Made by a program: the position numbers and the translations under genes
In this document: one piece after another, positions 21,397 through 29,347 of the stretch
Numbering within the stretch: the stretch's first letter is position 1
Layout: each line of letters begins with the position of its first letter
Virus record (IMG/VR): IMGVR_UViG_3300011013_000052
Coordinates: 1-30,665 of that record
Direction: 5' to 3' (one strand)
DNA length: 30,665 nt
Source of the DNA: a virus
Notes under the pieces: generated by a model
Seen by the model: the letters and a program-made list of their open reading frames with translations, nothing else
Told to the model about the DNA's origin: nothing
The model's database searches: none

Positions 21397-21466
21397 CTGT
21401 ACAAATTAATGTACTATAAGTATAGCTTAGAAAGTAACTAAAGTCTAGTTATTATCTAAGTCTGCT

Positions 21467-22654
21467 TTAGCTAAGTAAGTATTGATCTGCCTTAGTCTTT
21501 ACAATCTTAGCCGCCCCACTCCATAACGTAATGCTTCTAGCCATTGGGTTAACTTCATTATCAAAGTCATTACCAACGTTTCTTAGAAGGTCAGTCATGT
21601 CTGCTATACAGTTATCAGCAATCTTCTTTACATCAGAAAACTTAATCTTCCAATCAAGGCTATCAGGATCTACTAAAACTCTAAATCCAGATAATAGACC
21701 TTTTACTAGCCCAGCTATTATATAAGGAGCAGAACTACCAATGATTGGAAATTCTTTAACTGGGGTAGATTTAACCCACTTCCTATTATTAGCACCATTT
21801 CCAAATAGTTTAGTATTAGTTTTAGCAACACCTACTTGAAGTATTTCAGACAACTCTAAAATATTAGGTAAGATTTTAAACATTTTCTCATAAACTTCTA
21901 TCCTATCCTCGTACCTCTGTAATGCTGCGGTCTTTCCTGTATACACTCCTACAGGGTGTCTAGTCTGTGCTCTGTCATCCCCAAAGTATAATGGATACTT
22001 TTCTGAGTCTAAAATCATCATTTTAGATATCACATCTCCTACATCTATAGGAGCCTGCGAATTCATTTCATATGCTATCAAAGGGGCATATGGGTGATGA
22101 ATTGAATTTAAGTAGTCTTTCAAAGAATCAAATAGTCCCAAAGTATTAAACATAGAAACCTTATCTACATTTACTTGAGAATTTTTAGAAATAGCAACTT
22201 CTTGCTTTACATCGGTATCCATGCCTTCAATGATTTGTACGAAGACACTTTCTTCAGCAGCTGTGCCGGCATCAACATTTCGAGTAATAAGCTCATATGT
22301 GTGCCCCCCGTTTGTAATACCTTCAGATTCTTCATCAACGAATATTTCATATTCAGTATCACTGATCTTTGAAACTGATGATACCGCCAAATTAATCCCA
22401 CCATTTTTTAAATGGAATTTGCTTGGCGTGCCCACTTCACCTTTAATCGTCTTGTCCAAATTTTTATATACTGGATGCGATGGTGTTATCCCTAAGCCTA
22501 AATCGTCTCGTGATCTGACGTTTGGTTTATCGGGTAGTCCTTGCGGTAGCCCAGAAAAGGGCACTAGTGCGAAATGAATATTTTCTGACCCTTCTCGCCT
22601 TGGTCTAATTCTTCTAATATCTTCTACTAGAAGCTTGTGTTTTTTAATTGCCAT
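21467..22654 (-). CDS. AIPR-like (abortive phage resistance family) protein, 395 aa
   Basis: Residues about 75-175 match the core of the AIPR family: FHLKNGGINLAVSSV (family F-x2-xNNGI), EGITNGGHTYELI (family ivNGxQT), then VQIIEGMDTD and VAISKNSQVNV (family I-xx-xNSQ-x-V). The N-terminal 70 residues and the C-terminal half, largely helical with DRIEVYEKMFKILPNILEL, are specific to this protein. Bacterial AIPR proteins were named from abortive infection systems, but their biochemistry is poorly known. In a phage it might be a counter-defence, exclusion or nucleic-acid-handling protein. It is a single-gene unit: a putative promoter with inverted repeat upstream, AAGGAGG before ATG 22654 and a hairpin terminator downstream. 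The family assignment is by motif only. Confidence 0.7.
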   Translation of the reverse strand: MAIKKHKLLVEDIRRIRPRREGSENIHFALVPFSGLPQGLPDKPNVRSRDDLGLGITPSHPVYKNLDKTIKGEVGTPSKFHLKNGGINLAVSSVSKISDTEYEIFVDEESEGITNGGHTYELITRNVDAGTAAEESVFVQIIEGMDTDVKQEVAISKNSQVNVDKVSMFNTLGLFDSLKDYLNSIHHPYAPLIAYEMNSQAPIDVGDVISKMMILDSEKYPLYFGDDRAQTRHPVGVYTGKTAALQRYEDRIEVYEKMFKILPNILELSEILQVGVAKTNTKLFGNGANNRKWVKSTPVKEFPIIGSSAPYIIAGLVKGLLSGFRVLVDPDSLDWKIKFSDVKKIADNCIADMTDLLRNVGNDFDNEVNPMARSITLWSGAAKIVKTKADQYLLS

Positions 22655-22728
22655 GAGTAAGCCTCCTTGTGCAATTTATGTTTACTTCCTGCTTCAACTC
22701 CCACATGGGTGAGTATAACAATGAAGTT

Positions 22729-22755
22729 ATAGCAAATGCTATTTTTTTATTATAC
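22729..22755 (-). promoter_or_regulatory. Putative promoter box with inverted repeat before the AIPR-like gene
   Basis: GTATAAT occupies 22755-22749 on the minus strand in a 110-base gap. Six bases on is the inverted repeat ATAGC/GCTAT (22742-22729) around ATTT, overlapping the expected transcription start. A second imperfect dyad, ACTCACC with GGGAGT, lies further down the leader near 22698-22714. This is the same box-plus-dyad layout as before the capsid operon. Confidence 0.45.
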
Positions 22756-22764
22756 CCAAAGAAT

Positions 22765-23286
22765 TTAAAATTTGCAAATCAGCTTTGATATCGGTAGGTT
22801 CCACATATCTACCAAGGTAGTAAATTCATTAGAAGTATCTACATCGCCCTTCTTCCAGAGAGTAGCCTCTTCAAAGTACTGTTTAGCGTCTTTCTTACCT
22901 AACAACCAAATGTTCTTTAGCCCCCTGTAAGCTTTTGCCCCATTGTTTTTTATCGATTCATTAAATTCTAGGCTAATAAAGATATAAGTATCAGGGCGTT
23001 GGTGGGTACTTGTAGATGCAACGGATACATCATAATAATCTTTGGGAGCTACTGTTCTTCTTTTAGTTTTTACTTCTATACATTCTCCGTTAAGGAATAT
23101 GTCGTAATCAAACTTCTCGTCAGATTCTACTATTTCAGCCCCAAGATATTCTTTTATAGCTTCTTCTCCTAAGAAACCAGCTAGGTTACCTGCCCCACGA
23201 GTGATCGAATTGCGTATTTCACCCATTTGATCAGCTCGAACCTTAGCTCTATCAATCATTTCTTGTGTGTGAGGTATTATTATCAT
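22765..23286 (-). CDS. PD-(D/E)XK nuclease, 173 aa
   Basis: Residues 30-75 show the nuclease core: a helix with GNLAGFLGEEAIKEYL (E41 or E42), then D60 or D62 in KFDYDIFLNG, and E71 with K73 in IEVKTK. These match the E..D..ExK layout of the superfamily. The following strand pairs (YYDVSVAST, DTYIFISLEF) and TRP-rich end resemble restriction-type and host-DNA-degrading nucleases. Its role could be host DNA breakdown or recombination. It overlaps the DUF3310-like gene by four bases and is the last gene of the replication transcript before the AIPR-like unit. Confidence 0.7.
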   Translation of the reverse strand: MIIIPHTQEMIDRAKVRADQMGEIRNSITRGAGNLAGFLGEEAIKEYLGAEIVESDEKFDYDIFLNGECIEVKTKRRTVAPKDYYDVSVASTSTHQRPDTYIFISLEFNESIKNNGAKAYRGLKNIWLLGKKDAKQYFEEATLWKKGDVDTSNEFTTLVDMWNLPISKLICKF

Positions 23287-23540
23287 TTACTATTCTTGTC
23301 GCTAAAGTGGAGTAACAGCATAGCGTAATGAATAATCTTGAAAATGTCTTTACGAGGTGTTCCCTTTTTATCATAACGAGATGCATACTTTAAAATATTG
23401 CTCCTACAGAACGCTTCGGCATCGCCACACGCTTCTATAAAGTCTAAAGTCTGAACATCTCCTTCACTATAATGCTCTCCATAAGTATTTTGTACATACT
23501 CAGCAATTTCTTTTATTATTTCTTCTTCGTTATATTTCAT
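23283..23540 (-). CDS. DUF3310/SaV-like small protein, 85 aa
   Basis: The segment QTLDFIEACGDAEAFCRSNI followed by LKYASRYDKKGTPRKDIFKI and IHYAMLLLH follows the DUF3310 pattern (IDFI..., GN.IKY..R...K....DL.Ka..Y). These small helical proteins accompany phage DNA replication genes and are sometimes fused to nucleotide kinases; their function is not established. The first 25 residues are acidic. It lies between the polymerase and a PD-(D/E)XK nuclease and overlaps the latter by four bases. Confidence 0.7.
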   Translation of the reverse strand: MKYNEEEIIKEIAEYVQNTYGEHYSEGDVQTLDFIEACGDAEAFCRSNILKYASRYDKKGTPRKDIFKIIHYAMLLLHFSDKNSK

Positions 23541-23541
23541 C

Positions 23542-25512
23542 TTAGTCCCAATCTATAAGATCATCAAATGTAAGGGGTTTCAAATCTTTTTTTACTGCCC
23601 ACGAACCTTGAAAGATTTCCATATCTACTTTTAATGGGATGTTCAATGTGTTTATCTCAAGTATATCTCTAATCTTATAAGGTACTGTTTCAAGTTCTGA
23701 GTCATGTATTTCACAAATAATCTCATCGTGTACTTGTAATAACAGGTTACTTTCCTTATCTTGTAAATATTCATCTACTTTTAGCATTCTCTCACTTAAA
23801 AGATCAGCACTTGTACCCTGTACGAGATAATTTACACCTTTATAAGCAAACTTTGGATCAATTCTATAGTGTCTACCATACTTATTCTTTATCCAACCTC
23901 TAGCAGTTACAGTAGCAACTACCTTATCAAAGAACTCTTTAGATCCTTTCATGCCTGCAAAGTATTGTTTCTTATATTTCCCCGCCTCTTTTGGTGTAGT
24001 GCTTAGTTGTTGAGCTAGTTTTTTGTTCCCTATTCCATATATAGTACCAAAAGTAATTGCTTTGGCTGCTTGACGATACTCTTTGAACTTATCTGAAGAT
24101 TCGTCTACTTGAAAGGCTAACTTTGCCGCCTCACTATGAAAATCTACATCATCTTTATTTAAAATTTCATCGATTGTTTCGTTTCTAAAATAAGACATGA
24201 ACACTCTAACTTCCATTTGACTGTAATCAAATCCAACTAAGGAGTACTTTGGACGTGGAATGAATAGTCTCCTAATAGATATTTGCGAGTTGTCCTGTGA
24301 ATTGAATGATTCATCGCCAACAAAAGACCATGTATTTAGGACATCATCAGAAAGGTCGGCATTTAGCGTAACACCCTTAGCACTTACAGTTGCCGCAATT
24401 TTACCCAACACTTCTGCCTTTTCATCAGCATTTAAAGTGCGTTCCTGTAACTTAAAATGGTTCCTAGGTATGTTTTGTAGGTTAGGCTCTCTACTTGATA
24501 ACCTGCCTGTGGCAGTACCCCAATTACAAAAAGAGGTATGCATGACTTGAATGTCTTTATATGGTTCGATATAAGTAGACCTTAGCTTATCTAGAGTCCT
24601 ATACTGTCTTACTAAGCCAGCCATTCTATGATTTATATTCACTAAAGCTGCTTCACTCCAAGAGTCTTGCCCTTTAGGAGTTTTTACAGGCGATTCAATC
24701 CCAAACTCTGTAAAAATTTCCCCAATCTGTGCTGGGGAAGAAATATTAAATTCTCTGCCCGCAAGTTTATAAACTTCTTCTCTGACTTCATTTTGTCTTT
24801 CAAGTATTAAAACCTCAGATTGCCTAGCATAATCTCTATCAATGGCTACCCCCCGCTTTTCCATTGTATACAACACAGATGTCAAATCGTTTTCAAAGTC
24901 AAAAACGTTCATTTGATCAGTCTTTTTTATTTTACGGAGGTAATCGTTGTATATTCTTGCGGTAAGTGCAACATCTTTCTTGCAATACTCCCCTAAAAAA
25001 GAAGGAGGAGCCATTGAAAAATCCTTATTCCATTTATTAGATCTAAGTTGTTTTTTCGTATCTATGTCATACTGCACAGCACTATCACCATAATTACGCT
25101 TTGCAGTTGGGGTAAGCCCCAAATCTTTTATATCAGAATGTTCTACAAGACGCACCATTACTATTACGTCTATTAATTTTTTATCAATTGGTATTAAACC
25201 ATCTTTTTCTAAAAAGTGTAGATCAAACTTAAGATTATAACCTATATACTGTTTTACTGAGTGGTTAAGTAGATCTATTAATGAAACAAGGTTGTCTAAG
25301 GGTAAGTTTTCCCCTAGATGATGTCGAAACGGGTAGTATTGATATAAGCCTGACTCGGAGGTCTGACCTACACCAACACCACAGATTTGATTAACCCCAA
25401 AGGGATCCAAACCATTCGTTTCTACGTCAACAACTAAAGTAGGCTCTACCTCTAATGCCGACTCTAGCTTATTGATTTCTTGAGTAAAGACCGAGTTTGT
25501 AACAACGGTCAT
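23542..25512 (-). CDS. polA: Family A DNA polymerase with 3'-5' exonuclease, 656 aa
   Basis: The proofreading domain is complete: D29 and E31 (VVDVETNG), D97 (GYNLKFDLHFL) and the Y176/D180 pair (GEYCKKDVALTARIY). The polymerase domain has TGRLSSREPNLQNIPR, motif A D429 (GFDYSQMEVR), motif B R480, K484, F488, Y492 (RQAAKAITFGTIYG) and motif C H595, D596, E597 (QVHDEI). It lacks the 5' nuclease domain, as usual in phages. Residue F488 corresponds to E. coli Pol I Phe762. About 60 residues (351-413) are inserted between the NIPR motif and the strand before motif A, where cellular enzymes have about ten. It overlaps the SSB-like stop codon by one base. Confidence 0.95.
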   Translation of the reverse strand: MTVVTNSVFTQEINKLESALEVEPTLVVDVETNGLDPFGVNQICGVGVGQTSESGLYQYYPFRHHLGENLPLDNLVSLIDLLNHSVKQYIGYNLKFDLHFLEKDGLIPIDKKLIDVIVMVRLVEHSDIKDLGLTPTAKRNYGDSAVQYDIDTKKQLRSNKWNKDFSMAPPSFLGEYCKKDVALTARIYNDYLRKIKKTDQMNVFDFENDLTSVLYTMEKRGVAIDRDYARQSEVLILERQNEVREEVYKLAGREFNISSPAQIGEIFTEFGIESPVKTPKGQDSWSEAALVNINHRMAGLVRQYRTLDKLRSTYIEPYKDIQVMHTSFCNWGTATGRLSSREPNLQNIPRNHFKLQERTLNADEKAEVLGKIAATVSAKGVTLNADLSDDVLNTWSFVGDESFNSQDNSQISIRRLFIPRPKYSLVGFDYSQMEVRVFMSYFRNETIDEILNKDDVDFHSEAAKLAFQVDESSDKFKEYRQAAKAITFGTIYGIGNKKLAQQLSTTPKEAGKYKKQYFAGMKGSKEFFDKVVATVTARGWIKNKYGRHYRIDPKFAYKGVNYLVQGTSADLLSERMLKVDEYLQDKESNLLLQVHDEIICEIHDSELETVPYKIRDILEINTLNIPLKVDMEIFQGSWAVKKDLKPLTFDDLIDWD

Positions 25513-26213
25513 TAGAAAAGTGTTGTCTCAGCATCATTTGCTGTTGGAGCATCTGATGTTGGAATACTATTCCCATACCTTTCCATGTAATAATCTTTAA
25601 TTTTTGGTAATTCAGCTATTTCAACTTTTTTATCTGCTGGTACTTCTTCAGTTTTAGCAGTAGCGACTATTTGATATGATGTATCTAACATTCCTGTACC
25701 CGTTCTTTTTAGTCGCATAACACCTTTGTCTAAAGAACCCCAATCATTATAAACATCTACTAGTTGATTCCAGTTAGCGTCTCCTCTACCAAACCCAAGA
25801 GATACTACTTTAAAATCATTAACATCTTCTCTAAATATCTTTTTCCCTGATGGTCCTTCTATCTCTACCCAATCTTCAGAACCCGGTATAATTCTACCGT
25901 TACTGTCTTTTCTTGTGTGAATTATATTATGCACATATGCCCAAAAAGCAAATTTGTGTGAAGCATAAGTATCTTCAGGGACCGAACTAGCATCTACACT
26001 AGGATCTTTTATTAAATTTGTCCAGTTATTACCAATCCTAAAAGTGTAAAGATATACATCATCTAAATTTGGATCATTCTCAGCACCTGTAGCTATCGCT
26101 GTTGCAAAGATTTGATCTCCATCTTTCATCCACACTTCTCTTGCACTAGGTCGTTCGACCTGCGGTTGTCTTAGGTCTTCTCTTCCTTTATTTATTTTTG
26201 CTATACCACCCAT
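25512..26213 (-). CDS. Probable single-stranded DNA-binding protein (gp32/gp2.5-like role), 233 aa
   Basis: The protein lies between primase and polymerase, has a beta-rich core (REVWMKDGDQIFATAIATG, VYLYTFRIGNNW, KVVSLGFGRG, LKRTGTG then TSYQIVATAK) and ends in an acidic, disordered tail with terminal Phe (ANDAETTLF). Acidic tails ending in Phe are the protein-interaction device of SSB, T7 gp2.5 and similar proteins. The segment from FKVVSLGFG to DTSYQIVAT resembles OB-fold ssDNA-binding proteins of tailed phages. It probably coats single strands and recruits helicase, primase and polymerase. Identification depends on context and tail, not on a diagnostic motif. Confidence 0.65.
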   Translation of the reverse strand: MGGIAKINKGREDLRQPQVERPSAREVWMKDGDQIFATAIATGAENDPNLDDVYLYTFRIGNNWTNLIKDPSVDASSVPEDTYASHKFAFWAYVHNIIHTRKDSNGRIIPGSEDWVEIEGPSGKKIFREDVNDFKVVSLGFGRGDANWNQLVDVYNDWGSLDKGVMRLKRTGTGMLDTSYQIVATAKTEEVPADKKVEIAELPKIKDYYMERYGNSIPTSDAPTANDAETTLF

Positions 26214-26223
26214 GTAAAACTCC

Positions 26224-27084
26224 TTAAAATATCGTTTTATTTAACATAACGTTACGTAATGTCTGAGGATTATAAATTTCTTGAACATCTTTATAATTAT
26301 CAGGTAACGTAAGATATGATAACAGAAATCTGTCTTTCATGTCAACTGTAGCTTTCTCTATACCTCGTGCTCCCGCTTCATCATTATCAAGGGCTAATAC
26401 CACCTCGGAGGGGTTTAGTTTACTGAGCAAATTGATCTGATTTTTTGAAATACTTGCTCCCAAAACAGCCACACTAGAATAACCATGTTGATTTAGCCAC
26501 ATGCAGTCTAGAGCCCCCTCAACTATATAAAGCATATCTGTGTTATACAATTGGTTTATTCCAAATAAGACCTTAGATTTTGAGAACCCTTTAGTAAACA
26601 AATACTTAGGTATGGCAGATCTTCTACGTGTTATCCATCCCTTTACATTAGAATCCATATCTTCTACAGGAATCATAAAATCCCCATACTTATTGGTTTT
26701 ACACCCCCACTTTAATATCGATTCATAAGAAAATCCCCTATTATAGATCCAATGATTGTCCTCTATGTCTAAAGTAACCTCTGGAACACTCACGGTATCT
26801 GCTTGTTCGTTATCTGATACCTCATCAAACCAATTAAAATCTAAATCATAGGTCTGAACTTGGAAGTCTTCGTTGAGTTCTTCCCAAGATTTACCAGTAT
26901 ATTTCTTTATAAAGTATTTTAGTCCCCCTTGACCACAACCAGCAAAGCAAATCCACACTCCTTTATCAAGGTTTATAGAACAAGACTCTCGTCTGTCTTC
27001 ATGAAAAGGGCAATGAATAATTATTTGCTCTTCGTTTGGTATGGCAACTCCATATTTTATAAGTATAGAGTACCAATCTACCAC
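26224..27084 (-). CDS. DnaG-type DNA primase (CHC2 zinc finger and Toprim), 286 aa
   Basis: The zinc-binding domain has C25, H28, C46 and C50 (HCPFHEDRRES, then CFAGCGQGGLKYF); the second half is C-x3-C instead of the usual C-x2-C. The Toprim catalytic domain has E189 (YIVEGALDCM) and D233/D235 (ALDNDEAGARG). At 286 residues it is a minimal primase without a helicase-binding domain or fused helicase; a separate DnaB-type helicase is encoded upstream at 27300-28550. It makes RNA primers for the lagging strand. The first codon overlaps the stop of the 66-residue gene. Confidence 0.88.
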   Translation of the reverse strand: MVDWYSILIKYGVAIPNEEQIIIHCPFHEDRRESCSINLDKGVWICFAGCGQGGLKYFIKKYTGKSWEELNEDFQVQTYDLDFNWFDEVSDNEQADTVSVPEVTLDIEDNHWIYNRGFSYESILKWGCKTNKYGDFMIPVEDMDSNVKGWITRRRSAIPKYLFTKGFSKSKVLFGINQLYNTDMLYIVEGALDCMWLNQHGYSSVAVLGASISKNQINLLSKLNPSEVVLALDNDEAGARGIEKATVDMKDRFLLSYLTLPDNYKDVQEIYNPQTLRNVMLNKTIF

Positions 27085-27284
27085 TATCTATCCCTTTTGT
27101 TTTTTCTTAGAAATAAAACTACTTCGTTTCGATAACCATTCTCGTCTGTGGCAATTCCTTTTCTAATATCACCTACAGTAATGTCAATCATTGGTCGCCC
27201 ATCTCCCTTACTTCGAGTAGATTTTACGATTATGTTGTTATCAGAATTATCGTCAGTTGAATTAAACCAATCAAATATTCCCAT
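27084..27284 (-). CDS. Small hypothetical protein, 66 aa
   Basis: The protein begins MGIFDWFNSTDDNSDNN, a polar and disordered start, then has beta-type VKSTRS, MIDITVGDIRKGIATD and ends in basic FLRKNKRDR. AGGAGG lies eight bases before ATG 27284. It sits between helicase and primase and shares one base with the primase gene, so a helper role in the primosome is possible but unproven. No family recognised. Confidence 0.6.
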   Translation of the reverse strand: MGIFDWFNSTDDNSDNNIIVKSTRSKGDGRPMIDITVGDIRKGIATDENGYRNEVVLFLRKNKRDR

Positions 27285-27299
27285 TATAAGCCTCCTAGC

Positions 27300-28550
27300 T
27301 TAGTATTCGTCCCATCTATAGTCAGGAACTTCTTCTATATTACCATTGTCTACTGCCCATTGCATAACCGTTGTGTCTTTAGCTAATTCACCATCTCTAT
27401 ATTTCTGAAATTGAACCAGTCTCTTCTGATCATCTTGTTCGATACCACACATGGCTAAGGCTACGTCAGCTGCTCTTATCAAAGCATCTCCAAAGGCTAC
27501 TTGATTTGCTTTCGGAGGAGTAAACATGTCCGTTGCTGCATCTCGTGTAGCTTGGGTAGTGACAAAAATTGGTGTGTTTGTCGATGTAGCTAAATTTTTT
27601 AGCCCATAAAATAACTGGTGGGATTGCTCCCATGCAGCTTTCTTAGGATCGCTGGTGCCCACCAAATAAACACCATCAATTACTACGAACTCAGGGCTAT
27701 GTTTCCTTACTAACCCTGCAATTGCATTCATAGATATACCCATTTGACCTGAAATATGGTCACATACTAATAAAGAACCTGCATTTGATTCTTCTAAAAA
27801 CTTAGTATACTCTTCCTCGTCTATCGGATCCCCATATCTTAATGATCTGTGGGAAAGATTATAACCCATCAATTTTGCTAACACTACATCTAGCCTCATA
27901 CTAATAGCCGTACTAGGCATTTCTGTAGAAATAAATAAAGTTCTGTGATTATTAAACACAGATACAGCTGCTGCGTGCACACATAACCATGTCTTACCAA
28001 TAGTAGGACGTGCAAAAGCAGATATTAACTCGCCGGGCATCCACCCAACACCAGTTTGATTAATGGTTTGAAAGCTAGTTGGAATCCCCATTAATCCATC
28101 CCCAAGCTTTCTTTTATCCGTACGTTCTCTCCACTCATCTAATCTAGTAAGCTTACCGCTATCGTATGAAAAAACATCTTCATCATAAACCACTTCAATG
28201 TCTGTTAGACCTACCATAAGATTAGCTAAAGCTTTCTTAGGATTGTCTTTGACCAATTCTCTCTGTTCTTGAACTGTTTTTATGATAGTGCGTTGTAATA
28301 CTTGATCTTTGAACTGCTCAATAGCATACTCAAAATTAACAGAATTAGCTGTGGGGTCAAGTTCGGGATAGTTTTCTAGTAAAACTTCTTCAGAAGCAAA
28401 CTCTCCATACTTATCAAAATGATTAACAACGAAATTATAAGCACCCCCGTGCCTTGCAAAGTCTTTTTCGGTGTGTTTAAATGTACGTAAGTTAGTTTTG
28501 TTGTCCAAATTTAGAATAATTGCGGACTCAATATATTCAAAACTAGCCAT
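27300..28550 (-). CDS. DnaB-type replicative helicase, 416 aa
   Basis: The C-terminal RecA-like motor has Walker A ARPTIGKT (180-187), an arginine- and glutamate-rich region LFISTEMPSTAISMRLD, Walker B VVIDG (289-293), and FVTTQATRDAA (329-339), which corresponds to the sensor region of DnaB (NLSRA). The N-terminal 120 residues are helical and shorter than bacterial DnaB-N. It unwinds the fork and loads primase. ATG 28550 overlaps the preceding small gene by eight bases. The Walker A begins with Ala instead of Gly, a tolerated variant in phage helicases. Confidence 0.88.
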   Translation of the reverse strand: MASFEYIESAIILNLDNKTNLRTFKHTEKDFARHGGAYNFVVNHFDKYGEFASEEVLLENYPELDPTANSVNFEYAIEQFKDQVLQRTIIKTVQEQRELVKDNPKKALANLMVGLTDIEVVYDEDVFSYDSGKLTRLDEWRERTDKRKLGDGLMGIPTSFQTINQTGVGWMPGELISAFARPTIGKTWLCVHAAAVSVFNNHRTLFISTEMPSTAISMRLDVVLAKLMGYNLSHRSLRYGDPIDEEEYTKFLEESNAGSLLVCDHISGQMGISMNAIAGLVRKHSPEFVVIDGVYLVGTSDPKKAAWEQSHQLFYGLKNLATSTNTPIFVTTQATRDAATDMFTPPKANQVAFGDALIRAADVALAMCGIEQDDQKRLVQFQKYRDGELAKDTTVMQWAVDNGNIEEVPDYRWDEY

Positions 28551-28785
28551 CTTTATCGTTCTCCTTTGTGTAAAGCACCCTATTTTTATCAGAATATACT
28601 AAATAGTCTACGTTAGAAATGGGGAGCATGTCAACTTCTTGTTTAGCATCTTCAAAAGTAGGGTATTCTCCATGAGTCCAAAAATCTCCATTATGTCCAT
28701 GAGCAATAACTCTAAACTTATTATCAACCTTTTTGTTCTTAGGTTTTTGAATCAAACGTCCTGACCTTCTCATTCTTCTAGGCAT
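28543..28785 (-). CDS. Small basic hypothetical protein, 80 aa
   Basis: ATG 28785 (MPRRMRRSGRLIQKPKNKK) is preferred because it starts just inside the sigma-factor stop region with GGACGAAG ahead; a longer frame back to 28854 overlaps the sigma gene widely. The first 20 residues are strongly basic. The rest reads as a small alpha/beta fold (KFRVIAHGHNGDFWTHGEYP, TFEDAKQEVDMLP, DYLVYSDKNRVLY), similar in pattern to small phage proteins of unknown function. It overlaps the helicase gene by eight bases. Confidence 0.55.
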   Translation of the reverse strand: MPRRMRRSGRLIQKPKNKKVDNKFRVIAHGHNGDFWTHGEYPTFEDAKQEVDMLPISNVDYLVYSDKNRVLYTKENDKDG

Positions 28786-29347
28786 CTTCGTCCGTATCAC
28801 TTTCTTGTTGCAGTTTGTCTCTAAGTCCTTGTCTAACTTTGTATGCTGATTCACCTAAATCCTCAGTGATCTCTTCCATAGTTAAACCTTCTAATTTTAA
28901 TTGAAGAAATAACTTTTCTTTATTTGCTAAATTCTGTGAATCTACCCACAGACTAATATCTACCTCTTCTTGATAGTGATTTGGATCTGTAAGTGCTCTA
29001 ATAATTTCAGCTGGAGTAGTTTCATAAATATCGGTCATATCAATACTTCTAGAATTAAGTTGACGCTGTGCTTTATTTATTAAAGTTCTAATGGTGTTAA
29101 CTAAAGATGTGTGTAGATAAGTATGAAAAATTGCTCCCTTATCTGGATTAAATGCTTTAGCTGCTTTTACAAGTGAAATTCTAAGTTCTTGTGCTATATC
29201 TTCCTTATCAAGCCCCGCAATATAAGAAGTAGACACCATTTTTTGTATTTTAGGTTCCCATTGGGTTATTAAATCATCGTTTATATCCATACAATCTGCG
29301 TTCAGTATGATAGCATTCTCCACTACAATACATTCTATCATATCCAC
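28778..29347 (-). CDS. Phage sigma factor (sigma-70 family, regions 2 and 4), 189 aa
   Basis: Residues 30-98 resemble sigma region 2: EDIAQELRISLVKAAKAFNP then KGAIFHTYLHTSLVNTIRTL and INKAQRQL, covering the core-binding and -10-reading helices. Residues 142-180 (KEKLFLQLKLEGLTMEEITE, GESAYKVRQGL) form a region 4-like helix-turn-helix. There is no region 1.1 or 3. Such phage sigma factors direct host RNA polymerase to late promoters. GTG 29347, ATG 29341 and ATG 29290 are all possible starts and none has a good ribosome binding site. It overlaps the upstream HTH/zinc gene. The GTATAAT boxes in this window are its candidate targets. Confidence 0.75.
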   Translation of the reverse strand: MDMIECIVVENAIILNADCMDINDDLITQWEPKIQKMVSTSYIAGLDKEDIAQELRISLVKAAKAFNPDKGAIFHTYLHTSLVNTIRTLINKAQRQLNSRSIDMTDIYETTPAEIIRALTDPNHYQEEVDISLWVDSQNLANKEKLFLQLKLEGLTMEEITEDLGESAYKVRQGLRDKLQQESDTDEDA

